A stretch of DNA of 64,000 nt from Neofusicoccum parvum (lineage: Eukaryota > Ascomycota > Dothideomycetes > Botryosphaeriales > Botryosphaeriaceae): assembly GCA_020912385.1 (NCBI GenBank), contig CP087206.1:930001-994000 (forward strand), written 5' to 3'. The translations under genes and the position numbers were made by a program. Below, piece after piece: positions 46,993-56,876 of the stretch. Below the pieces are notes generated by a model that saw only the letters and a program-made list of their open reading frames with translations, made no database searches and had not been told where the DNA came from. Each line of letters begins with the position of its first letter. The first letter of the stretch is position 1.

Positions 46993-49440
46993 ATGGCTCA
47001 CCGCGATACCACGCCCTACCGGGCACAGGACCCCCAGGAAATCCGAGAGCTGCTGCAGAACCTGGAGTCGCATTGCGGCAAGGGCAAGGGCAAGGGCGGC
47101 TTCTCGGTGCGCAAGAACAACTTCAAGCTGCCCAGCGGCCGCACCGTGGATTCGTGGAAGATGCAGGACTGGGACTACAAGAAGCCCAACCTGCCGACCT
47201 ATGCGCGCGGCCTGTTCACTTACAAGACCCTCGCCGGGCACCACGAGATCGCCGTGCGCGGCTACGACAAATTCTTCAACCATGGCGAGGTCAACAAGAC
47301 GCAGTGGAGGAATGTGGAGAGGAATACCCGCGGCCCGTATGAGCTTAGCGTGAAGGAGAACGGCTGCATCATATTCATCGCCGGCTTGGATGACGGATCG
47401 CTGCTTGTCTGCAGCAAGCACTCGACTGGTGCGCGTGACGACACACCCCTCAGCCATGCCCAGGCTGGAGAGCGGTGGGTGGAGAGGCATCTGGCGTCGG
47501 TGGGGAAGACAAAGGACGACCTCGCGCGCACTCTCAGGCAGCTGAACGCAACCGCCGTGGCCGAGCTGTGCGACGACGACTTCGAGGAGCACGTTTTGGC
47601 CTACAACCCCGAGCAGTCTGGCCTGTACCTTCATGGAATCAACATCAATGTTCCGGAGTTCATGACCTATCCCGGACAGCTTGTCGACAGGTTTGCTGCA
47701 GACTGGGGTTTCAAGCAGACCCAGTATGTCATGGAGGACGACATTTTCAAAGTGAAGGAGTTCCTGGACGGCGTTGCTGAGACAGGAGCCTATGCTGGAC
47801 GCGAGACCGAGGGCTTTGTTATCCGCTGCCAGTCCAGGGACGGAGATAATGCGCCATGGGAGGACTGGTTCTTCAAGTACAAGTTCGAAGAGCCCTACCT
47901 CATGTACCGGCAGTGGCGCGAGTGCACCAAAGCCATCATCGCGGGGAAGCAGCCCAGGTACAAGAAGCACAAGAACATTACTGAAGAGTATCTCGCGTAC
48001 GCAAGGCGCCAGCTCGCTACCAACCCCGGACTTGGAAAGGCGTATAACGCAAACCACGGCATCATCAAACTACGTGACGGATTCTTGGAAGAGAGAGGTG
48101 TGAAGGGCTCCGACATTATCAGGCAGGAGATTGAGGCTGGCGAGGGCACTGCGCCATCCAGAGAGGTCACGAGGAACGTGGTTCTCATCCCGGTCGCGAC
48201 CATCGGCTGCGGAAAGACAACCGTAGCACTTGCACTTGCGAGATTGTTCGGTTGGGGGCATGTCCAGAATGATAATATCGAAGGAAAGAAGAATCGGCCG
48301 CAGAGATTCGCAGATGCTTGCTGCGCGATGCTAGCTACACGGCCAGCAGTGATTTCGGACAGGAATAACCATCAGCGGAGGGAGCGCGAGCAGATCATGA
48401 GGGACATGCAGCAGACCATCCAGGATGATGTTCGTTTCGTTGCTCTACATTGGGTTCACGACCGTCATAACTACGACCAGATCCGCAGGGCAATGCAGGA
48501 GCGCGTACTGAGCCGTGGCGACAACCACCAGACGATTCAGGCAAACAAGAAGGGTTCTGCAGAGGTCATTGGCATCATGGAGGGATTCCTACAGAGGTTC
48601 CAGCCAGTTAAGGCCGATGAGCCACCGGACGACCTCTTTGACCTGGTCATCAACCTCGATGTCACCGCCTCTTCCCGCGAGAATCTCGAGACCATCGTCT
48701 CCCAGCTGAACTCGGAGTACCCCAAGCTGTTCGGTGCTATGCCTACCGCCCAGGACCTCGACAATGCTATCGAAGCCGCTCTGAACGACTATAAGCCGGA
48801 CATCAAACACGAGCTGAACTTCGGCAACAAGTCAAACCAGAGGCAGCCGCAGCAGCAGCAGCAGAACGGCGCGCCTAAGCCGAAACCCATCAAGATCGAC
48901 TACTTCTGTATCAAGCTTCCTACTAGCCGCATCACCGGAGTCCTCGACGCTATCTTCAAAGACCAGGACCCAGCTACACAGCACTTCTATCGACAGCTCC
49001 AGGGCTTGCGTCGTGTGCAGGCCGAGTTTCACGTCACACTTATCCACCGCGCTTCGGCCAAAGAGCGTCAGGAGCACTGGCAAAACCTCGTCGACCTGCA
49101 CGCCGAGCGCGGTGCCGCCATGGCCAACCTGACTGACCCAGACCTCGGCACCGCCCGCGTCCAGCTCGAGCGCGTCGTCTGGGATAACCGCGTCATGTGC
49201 TTCGTCGTGCGGCTGCTGCCGAACGAGAACGCGGAGGCGCCGGAGTTCCAGACCACGAACGAGGTCGCGCACGTCACTGTCGGCACCGCGAGCAAGGACA
49301 TCAAGCCAAAGGAGAGCAACGATTTGCTAAAGAGGTGGCTGCAGGAGGGTAGCGGCGAGGAGACGGGGATTAGGGACATGATGGTACGAGGCCAGGTCGT
49401 GCTGGATGGTGTTGTGAAGGGTGTGCTACAGAGATTTTGA
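46993..49440 (+). CDS. trl1: Fungal tRNA ligase Trl1 (three-domain)
   Basis: One uninterrupted exon of 815 residues, close to yeast Trl1. The N-terminal ligase domain contains the adenylation lysine in VKENGCIIF (about residue 121) and the later motif with EGFVIRCQSR and FFKYKFEEPY. The middle polynucleotide kinase has the P-loop IGCGKTTVA (about 403-410) and SDRNNHQRRER. The C-terminal cyclic phosphodiesterase has two H-x-T motifs, FHVTLIH (about 678) and VAHVTVG (about 758). The enzyme heals and seals tRNA exons after intron removal and joins HAC1-type mRNA exons in the unfolded protein response. A Gln-rich linker (QRQPQQQQQNG) separates kinase and phosphodiesterase. Absence of introns in a gene this long is unusual for this window. 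Confidence 0.97.
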   Translation: MAHRDTTPYRAQDPQEIRELLQNLESHCGKGKGKGGFSVRKNNFKLPSGRTVDSWKMQDWDYKKPNLPTYARGLFTYKTLAGHHEIAVRGYDKFFNHGEVNKTQWRNVERNTRGPYELSVKENGCIIFIAGLDDGSLLVCSKHSTGARDDTPLSHAQAGERWVERHLASVGKTKDDLARTLRQLNATAVAELCDDDFEEHVLAYNPEQSGLYLHGININVPEFMTYPGQLVDRFAADWGFKQTQYVMEDDIFKVKEFLDGVAETGAYAGRETEGFVIRCQSRDGDNAPWEDWFFKYKFEEPYLMYRQWRECTKAIIAGKQPRYKKHKNITEEYLAYARRQLATNPGLGKAYNANHGIIKLRDGFLEERGVKGSDIIRQEIEAGEGTAPSREVTRNVVLIPVATIGCGKTTVALALARLFGWGHVQNDNIEGKKNRPQRFADACCAMLATRPAVISDRNNHQRREREQIMRDMQQTIQDDVRFVALHWVHDRHNYDQIRRAMQERVLSRGDNHQTIQANKKGSAEVIGIMEGFLQRFQPVKADEPPDDLFDLVINLDVTASSRENLETIVSQLNSEYPKLFGAMPTAQDLDNAIEAALNDYKPDIKHELNFGNKSNQRQPQQQQQNGAPKPKPIKIDYFCIKLPTSRITGVLDAIFKDQDPATQHFYRQLQGLRRVQAEFHVTLIHRASAKERQEHWQNLVDLHAERGAAMANLTDPDLGTARVQLERVVWDNRVMCFVVRLLPNENAEAPEFQTTNEVAHVTVGTASKDIKPKESNDLLKRWLQEGSGEETGIRDMMVRGQVVLDGVVKGVLQRF

Positions 49441-50213
49441 GGGATTACTTGGATGGACATGGGAATGATGGAATGACGGTTCGGAATGGTGGACTGACGT
49501 GGCTACTTGCATCTGGCGTTTGAAAGAAAAAAGATTCACTTGGGCATGGCATTGAGATATCTTATGGAAGGCTAAAAGTCGAAGCATGGTAGGTGGTCTG
49601 CTTAGCTTGCTTGCATTTTCGTTGAAGTTTGTGTGCGCTGTTCTGCTTTGAAGGCATTATACCAGTTCGTTTCTTCAAGTGTTGTGGTTCTGTGGTAAAT
49701 GTTTTGATCAAGCGTAAGTCACAACAGCATCTCCTACTCATCAAAACGCACATGGGGCGAGGCATAGCTACACCGTCTGATCCCCACTCACCATGAGTCC
49801 TAGAATTTCTCACTACAGAGGGAAACAAATGGAGGCGATCATTCGTAATTCCTCAAGGCTTACATGTAAAAAGGTAGCGCGTCTACCGGCGAATGCAATT
49901 AAGCCTCTGAAGAGATGACTCACTGCGCCTGTCCACGCAGTGAGGCAACTCGAATTCGCTGGAATTTAGCAGTCGAACCCCTCCAACCCCTCTTTTACGC
50001 AACATAACAACTTCGTGCTTCCCATTAGACGTGTCACCCGTCTATAGCTATTCAAGATGGCGGGAAGACATCAGACGTTAAGTTGCCGAGAAAAGTGTAG
50101 CCCGCACAGCCTTTCTGGGTCACTTTACAGCCTCTTCTTGGCCTCGCTCCTTCAAAATGGTTGAATACCCCGCTGTTCAAACCGAGGATTGCCGGATTTC
50201 TCGTGGTTCATAG
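49441..50213. other. Intergenic region with a 9-bp hairpin
   Basis: No coding frame is supported. At 49919-49944 a perfect 9-base inverted repeat (CTCACTGCG and CGCAGTGAG) flanks an 8-base loop. A TGACTCA motif at 49916-49922 overlaps it, and TCTTTT follows about 50 bases after the hairpin. It does not fold as a tRNA by eye. Confidence 0.45.
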
Positions 50214-53200
50214 CTCGCACCCAAGACGGCGGCGGCGTTTTGCGCATGCGGGATCCAGCCTGGCGGAGACGAAGGGAGTAGTTTTCTGCAAACACCATTC
50301 TGGAAGCCCTTGTTTCTACAACCAGTCCTTCTCGCTACTTCTGGAATCACGTATTTGGTAACCGCGTTGGTCCTCGCCCTACTCGCCTGGTACTCCAGCA
50401 AACACGATGGTATCTGTGCAGCCGACCAGGGGCAGCAGTACTACTGGACTTACACGCCAACAGCCGGTAATCCTCTTAAACAGTTCTGATTGTCAGGCCT
50501 GACCACGTTCCAGTATTCACTATCATTGCCGCTTTCTGGGGACAAGTTGATTACCGCGTGAGGCTATTGGAACCATGGAGCTTGATGTCGAGGCAGCCGC
50601 AACCCGCAGAAAAGAGTGTACTGCTTGACTTCATTTCACCAAATATACTTTTTGCCTGGCTCGGGGCATTGAGAGGAGGGCACACAAAACTCGCAGTAGC
50701 ACTTTCGGTTTCTATTTTGAACAAAATCCTGATAGTTCTATCCTCCAGCTTGTTCACAGTGACCAGGGTCGAAGTCATCTCAACTGCTACATCTCTTATG
50801 GGTCAGGGCTTCTCTGGTGCATCGTTCAATAGCTCTTCGGTGAACATACAGCCCATTTCTCGTGTCTATGGGATTGACACCTTCAACATGAGCTACCCCT
50901 TTGCGTCCAACGGAATGCTTGCGACGGAGCTACCACCGTCTACCAACGGTTTGACAATGACCACTTCCACCGCAGTTTACACGAGCTAATTAAAGTAGAG
51001 AGCAGCTTGGCAGCTGGGAATATTGCTATTGTCGATATTCTTGCCTCATTCCTCGAATGCGAGACTGCGAACCTTCAAGGAATCAAGGCCAATGTAACAG
51101 TTACTAGCTACAGCTTAACGGATACGGATGGGAGTGACATAACAGACGAGGAGCTGCCATACATCGCCAAAGCTCAAGGAAACATCGTTTCGACCACTAC
51201 TCTTGCAGTCACGGTTGCAGCAACATCTTGTCCATCAATTAAGGCCGTCGAGACGATCAAAGACTCGCCCGCCAAATATGTCCTCGACACAGCTCCTGAA
51301 GCCCAATGTGCTGATGAAGACTATCGATTTGTCTTCGGTCTCATGGAAGAAAACATTGTAGAGCAGGCCTCAGATGACTTTTACTTCGAGTTATCTCGAC
51401 GAGCAGAAGCCCTTTGATGTCCAGGAGATCATCTTGAGAACAAGGCTCCAACTCCGCGGAGTCGGCTTTTGGATCACCGAATGCGCCTTGCTGGTTCTGG
51501 CTGCTGGAAGCATCTATCTTGCCTTTGCCTTCAGGAGCTCGGTAGTTTCCCGTGACCCAGGATCAATCACTGGAGTTGCAACCATCCTCGCACGCAGTGA
51601 ATCAACATTTCTGGGCCTTTTCAGGGGAGCCGGGCTGTCAAGCTCTGAGGTTTTACGCAAGGAACTGTCTCAGATGCGTTTTGAGACCAGCACTGGCTCA
51701 ATCCCGGACGTCTCCAGGGCTTCCTTCGGGATTTACGCGAGAGCGAGAACCACCGATGAGTCAAATGAAACAGACGGCATAGATGAGGAGGAAGCAGATG
51801 TAGAGGCCAAGTGGTACAGGCCCTTCATTGTGACAGCAACTGCCCGTCTACTCATCATCACCTCGGGCATTTCTCTTATCGCCGTTCTGGAAACAGTCTA
51901 CCAGCTTTCCTGTCGTAACAATAAGTTCCTCACCCTACCGGGGATTCAGTACATTGGATATACGTGGAAATACATTCCAGTCACAATATTTATTCTTGTT
52001 GGTCTGGCCTCCGCATCTCTGGATTTCGAAATAAAGACGTTCGAGCCTTTTTGCAGAATGCGTGCAGGTGCGCCAGCCAGCACAAGTGTCGACGAAAACT
52101 ACTTCAGCTACGTAGGGATTCACGCCCTATGGCATGCTGCGAGCCGCAAGCAATACTGCGTGACGGCTACATCCCTGGCCATCGTCCTCTCGCCTTTCCT
52201 GACCATTTTTGCATCCGGCCTATACTCCGCGGAGGAGGTCTCCCAGGTGATGTCGATCAAGCTGAGCCGGATGGACCAATTCGACCTCGACTCCATCAAT
52301 GATATTCAGAAGATTGGGTACCAGTACAACGGGATGATGACCGCGAATCTGGTTCTGAACGACGACATGGTTCTCCCGCAATGGACTTACGACTCGTTCG
52401 TGATACCGGAGCTGCAGGGCGACCTGCAACATACATTTGATCAGACGCCCGGTTCTCCAGACGACCGCGTCAAAGCCACAATCCCGTCTCTCCAAGCTAC
52501 CGCAAACTGCACCGCGCTGGACCTGCCCTCCCCGCGCTTCAACGCCACCACCGGCACCCTCACATGCACGCTCAACCCGCCCTGCGGAGGACACAGCGCC
52601 GGCAAGAACAGCAGCATCCTCCTTAACCGCGAAGGCGCCTTCGCCGCCTGGCTTGACCTCAGCGGGCAGGCCTACCACTGCCCGGAATACGTCGTCCTCG
52701 CCGGCCGCCGCCACACCGACAACAGCGTCGACGTCACCGCCCTACACTGCTCGCCATACCTGGACCGCGTGGACATCCACGTCGCGCTGACCTTCCCGGA
52801 CCTCAAGGCCGACCGCAACGCCGCCCCGCGCGCCGACGAGTCGACGAGGGCGTTCGTCACCACCGTTGAGATCCTTGGTATCGGGGAGAACCTTCTTGAG
52901 CCCTACACCGACGTTGAAGTCTTCTGGGCGCTGGGCACGGTCGACGGCTTTTTCGGGGCGCTCGAGCTGCACGACCGGCTGCGGCTGAAGCAGACGGCGG
53001 CGTCGACGCGGGCGTTGCAGGGCCTGCTGGCGGTTCTGGTCCTGGATGCGGCGGCGACGTTCCTGCTGGCTGACACGAGGGAGGTGCTGCCGAAGAACCC
53101 GAGGAGCATTGCCGCGGTTGCGAGTCTCTTGGTCGGTTCGAGGATGCTGAGGGAGATTCCAGCAGGAGCGGAGTGGTGCGGTGATGAGGAGTTGCGGCGG

Positions 53201-53302
53201 TGGTGCTTGTTTGAGGGGATGGTGTTTCGGATGGGGTATTGGGACGCTGGGACTACAGAAGAAGGGGTGAGGTTTGGAATCGATGTGGGAGGGGGAAAGT
53301 GA
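50214..53302 (+). pseudogene. DUF3433-type multi-pass membrane protein gene, frame-disrupted
   Basis: A first coding block (about 50214-50466, then after a canonical intron from 50514) contains FWKPLFLQPVLLAT, QQYYWTYTPTAVFTIIAAFW and VRLLEPW, typical of DUF3433 proteins. That frame stops at TAA 50987-50989. The protein continues in the next frame (VYQRFDNDHFHRSLHELIKV through ANLQGIKANVTVTSY) to a stop at 51417, and then returns to the original frame for a 640-residue block to 53302 with a second membrane unit (WYRPFIVTATARLLIITSG, IYLAFAFRS). No canonical intron explains either switch, and no ATG begins the first block. So the gene appears broken by two compensating shifts and a lost start. 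It could instead reflect sequence errors or an unusual 5' exon. Function unknown for the family. Confidence 0.68.
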
Positions 53303-54673
53303 ATGGCGGTAATGCTCTGTAGAAGAGTCATTCGGCGGAAGGACGGAGAGAATTGCACCTATGTGCAATGATTGATGATGTACAGCGTCTCGTGTTGACA
53401 TCACCGGCTTGGTCCGTCAGTCACTGCGCTCCTGCCCTTCTTGCTCCACCAGACACTTACGTCACCGCCAATTCTTTGCCGCCGTCCAAGGCACCTCTTC
53501 ATCTCTCACCGCATTCAGCCCGGCTTTCCTCACTCATCTCGCTTGCCAGACTCGGGTTCACTCCATTAACTTTGCAGATTCTGAGCAGTCTCCTGGCACG
53601 TGAGCCCGGGCGGACCTTCTCGTCTCACCACCATCACCAAAGAACAAGCGCATCCATCTCCCCTTCATCGTTCCTCTAGGAAGGGCGGAATGTCTGGAAC
53701 TAGAGCCACCGCTCTTCCCAACTTATGCCGTCCTCGAGTCCGTGATGGGATTTTCCGCGGCACAGCTCCACCTCTCACAGTACATACTGGGACAGTATGG
53801 TCCGATCTTTGGTACAGGTGATTCGGCGAACCTACTTGCTCTCTTCATTCCTCGGAAGTTCTCTCCCTCTTGTAGTGTTTGCTGCCTCCAGCTCTTGCGT
53901 ATCCTTCTTTCCTCGACTCTTTCGCCGTCGTCCTCAACATGGAAGTTGAAAGATTGAGAAGTGAGTACTCCGATCGGATGCTATTGGTCGCTGGATTCTG
54001 CACCAAGTGTGATGACGCACAGGGGCAGATTCCTACCGCTATCCCGGACCATGTCCTTCCTACATGACATATCCCGTATCCTTTGCTTCTATTTGTGAGT
54101 ATTAATATTGGGCGTGCGGGGGCGGAAGGAATGGGAATTGCAGACAACAACAGAACTGAGCACGACGATGACGGAGTGGGGGGCAGCCAGAGATCCGAGA
54201 AGAGACGGCGGAGGGCTGCTGGCAAACAACTCAATCTTACCTCCCACGAGTCCTCGTTGGCGCAGGACTCACTGCACTGTAGGTACATACGTGTACCTAC
54301 CATACACCGAACAAGCCGCTTCGCCTCGCACAGCGGAGACGCACGGCAAGGCGAGGATGAGACGCGCACGGGCTGTCGCGTACAAGACGCAGTCGCCTCT
54401 CAGCAGCCGGGCACGACGGCCAGGCTGCCGTGAAATTGACCAATGGAGTGGCTTGCGCCGGGGGTCGATTGAGGCTGAGCCAACCCTTGAGAATCACAAG
54501 GCGGGCGCCATCTTGATTTTGCACTGGCATGCAGGGCGTAAGCCGCCCCGGTCTGTCAGCAGGTTGCAGCGCAGGACTACCGCGGGTCGACGCGCAAGGC
54601 CAATAACGGCGAGCCCGGGGCGGCGGGCTGCGCTCGTTCTGCACTCGATCTGATCTCGCTCCCTGAAACGGAG

Positions 54674-54680
54674 TGACTCA
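54674..54680. promoter_or_regulatory. Perfect Gcn4/CpcA recognition site TGACTCA
   Basis: TGACTCA is the consensus bound by Gcn4/CpcA bZIP dimers. It lies about 0.9 kb upstream of the first uORF of cpcA. Confidence 0.5.
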
Positions 54681-55447
54681 TTTTCTGCCTTATTGCGGCT
54701 GTGGGTTTCTGGGGATGCGCGGGGCTGCGGTGCATGTGCGACTTGCGGTATCTCAGGCCCGCGCCGCGACTGGCGCTGCTCACCGCGCATGCCCAAAACG
54801 GGCGCCGGGGCGACGGCGGTGTTTGCGGAGCGGAGTTAGGCCAACGCACAAGGCAGAAAGAGCTGGCTAGCGCGGCTGGCCGAAGGACGCGCAAAGCCCT
54901 CCGGCCGTCGTATCGCACGCCGGGGTGGAGGCTGTGTCGTGGCCGGGCAAACGTGAATCGTGGAGGCCTCCCCGTGCGCAGCGCGGCGAAAGCATGCGCG
55001 ACGGTGAGAAGGGTAGCGCGCGCCCTTCGAACGACAGGGCCGAAAGATAGCGTAGGGTACACGGAACGCTGCGATGTCAGTGGTTGCGCGGGGCGCTGGC
55101 TGCGTGAATTTATTATTCAGCTGCCAGCCATCCCGGCCTGGCCGCCGCGCTGCCGTGCCGTCAGGCCGTGGCCTGCCCCGAAATAGGAGCGCGCGCCTTT
55201 GCTCGCGGCGCCCGCTGCTGTTGCGGACGCTGTTGCGCCCGGGTGGGACCTCACGAGCGCGCGCAACGCGCGAAGGAACAGGTCGCCGCAACCGCGCACT
55301 GCACCGGGTGATGCCTGGGGACGCGCACGATTCAGAATCGTGCTGCCTGGCCCGTTGGTGTCGCGGATGGCCTTGCGCCCTCGTTAGTGGCTGCGCTTAC
55401 TCCGGCCCCTGCTAGCGGGCGCCCGATGCGCTTTAGCTGCAAAAGTG

Positions 55448-55454
55448 TGAGTCA
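55448..55454. promoter_or_regulatory. Perfect Gcn4/CpcA recognition site TGAGTCA
   Basis: This second perfect copy lies 112 bases before the first uORF ATG, a position suited to autoregulation of cpcA by its own product. Binding is an inference. Confidence 0.6.
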
Positions 55455-55565
55455 CCAGCGTTTGGCGAGGCCACGTTCATAAGGCCTCGACGCCGGCGAA
55501 ACTAGGCTTCTTCTTCAACCTCCGCTTTTCCTCACCACACCAAAAAAACTGCCACGACATTAACC

Positions 55566-55577
55566 ATGGCAGCTTAA
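55566..55577 (+). promoter_or_regulatory. uORF1 of cpcA (Met-Ala-Ala-stop)
   Basis: ATGGCAGCTTAA in the good context AACCATGG follows a pyrimidine- and A-rich leader. Its three-codon size and Met-Ala start resemble uORF1 of yeast GCN4, which permits reinitiation. Confidence 0.6.
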
Positions 55578-55744
55578 ACACCCAGCACCGTCACGTTGGC
55601 TCCCCACACTCACATCATTCAACCCTCCACTCCGCAGTTTCCGTTAAGGAACCTGTCAAGCCCTGCAGCCTCGCGCTCTCGCCTCGACAGCCTACCCACC
55701 ACGTCCGACTTTACGTCGTTCACCACGGCTTCCCACCAGTCACC

Positions 55745-55909
55745 ATGGCTCCCCTCACCAGCTCCCCAAGCCTCACGGCAACCTACACCGCAGCAACCAC
55801 GACTGAGCTTCCCTCCGCCGACGGAAGACTTTCAACTGTTCGATCAACCGACGCAGGCCTCCCAGCCACCTCGTCGACCGAGCGCTCCTCTATCTCGTCC
55901 TACGTTTAA
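55745..55909 (+). promoter_or_regulatory. Candidate uORF2 of cpcA (54 residues)
   Basis: ATG in the context CACCATGG opens 54 codons, Ser/Thr-rich, ending in TAA, in a frame different from cpcA. Filamentous fungal cpcA/cpc-1 leaders carry a second, longer uORF of similar size, which blocks the main ORF when amino acids are plentiful. Confidence 0.5.
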
Positions 55910-56072
55910 CGGCTCTCCGTTCTACGCGAACAGCGCGCCCGCTTCAACTATCGGATTTCAACAACGTCGAAACACTACTTCGCAACCACCTCGTCCACCG
56001 GTACCACTCTTCTCCAGTAGCACAGGAAACGTCAACACGAACAAGCACCAGAGGAACAGTTCAACTGGCAAC

Positions 56073-56876
56073 ATGATTCAAGGTAATTGCGTGCCGCGCC
56101 TGCCGTTTCGCCACCGCGATCCTAACATGCTGCCAGACAAGGAAGTGAACATTGCTGCCTTCGAGGGCGCCGGGCCCTTCGACAGTCTCAACATGGAAAT
56201 TGACTGGGACGCGTATGCTGCCGCGACCAGCTTCACCACCATCAACGACTCCATGGCAGGCTCCGTCGGCACCGCGACCACAGTGTCGCCCAAGGATATC
56301 TTCAATGACCCCCTTGCGTCGGCCCCTCACTCGACTGCTTTCACCAACTTGACGTCGCCGTCCATCAACGAGTCTCCCTACATCGGCGACAGCTACGACA
56401 CGTCGCCGATCTTCCAGGATGGCGACATGTCCTCTCAAAACTGGTTCTCTCTCTTCCCTGAGGAGGAGAAGCCTGCTGCTACTGCCGAATCGCTCCAGCG
56501 CACTGTCAGCAACCAATCTTTCGCCCAGTCTAGCTCGAGCAACAGCTCGCCCAAGCCTGTGGTCCTTGATGCGTCCAGCCGGCGCAAGTCCAACACGAAC
56601 TCCCCTGCCATCCTCACCCAGAACTCAGGTGTGAGCAAGCCTCGTCGTCGCAAGGGCCCCCTGCCTCCCATCACGGTGACAGACCCTTCTGACAAGACTG
56701 CGCTGAAGCGTGCTCGCAACACTCTTGCCGCACGTGAGTCTCGGCAGAGGAAGTACGAGCATGTGCAGGAGCTCGAGAAGCGAATTGCTGAACTGGAGGA
56801 TGAGCAGAAGAAGGCCTCGGACGAGGCAGAGAAGTGGAAGAACATTGCTCTCAGCCTCGGTTATCTCCAGTCGTGA
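56073..56876 (+). CDS. cpcA: bZIP regulator of cross-pathway amino acid control, CpcA/Gcn4 type
   Basis: Two exons (56073-56082 and 56137-56876) give 249 residues, a normal CpcA length. The C-terminus is the bZIP: basic region LKRARNTLAARESRQRKYEH, then a zipper with ELEKRIAELEDEQ ending SLGYLQS. Acidic and aromatic patches before it (EIDWDAY, SSQNWFSLFPEEEKP) are likely activation segments. The 54-base intron has GTAATT, a CTAAC branch site and CCAG, and it leaves the frame open if retained. The same frame is also open upstream to about 55578 but without any ATG. It reads like low-complexity protein (PRPPVPLFSSSTG), so a longer N-terminus from an unseen 5' exon or a non-AUG start is possible. 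I prefer ATG 56073 because it follows two uORFs. In the family this protein activates amino acid biosynthesis on starvation. Confidence 0.88.
   Translation: MIQGNCVPRLPFRHRDPNMLPDKEVNIAAFEGAGPFDSLNMEIDWDAYAAATSFTTINDSMAGSVGTATTVSPKDIFNDPLASAPHSTAFTNLTSPSINESPYIGDSYDTSPIFQDGDMSSQNWFSLFPEEEKPAATAESLQRTVSNQSFAQSSSSNSSPKPVVLDASSRRKSNTNSPAILTQNSGVSKPRRRKGPLPPITVTDPSDKTALKRARNTLAARESRQRKYEHVQELEKRIAELEDEQKKASDEAEKWKNIALSLGYLQS

Larger units (their letters stand above)
53303..55565. other. Long region upstream of cpcA, mostly without a supported gene
   Basis: The right half is GC-rich and carries two Gcn4-type sites. The left part (about 53,350-54,070) holds scattered open frames, such as one with VMGFSAAQLHLSQYILGQYG (53,7xx), that could be pieces of a small spliced gene, but I could not build a continuous model. 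Confidence 0.4.

Noticed and set aside
46912..48057. 381-residue minus-strand frame opposite trl1
   Set aside because: It is a mirror of the GC3-biased tRNA ligase codons; it has no domain.
49880..50010. tRNA-like elements (GGTAGCGCG and GTCGAACCCC, then TCTTTT)
   Set aside because: No acceptor stem, D-arm or T-arm pairs correctly on either strand, so I do not call a tRNA.
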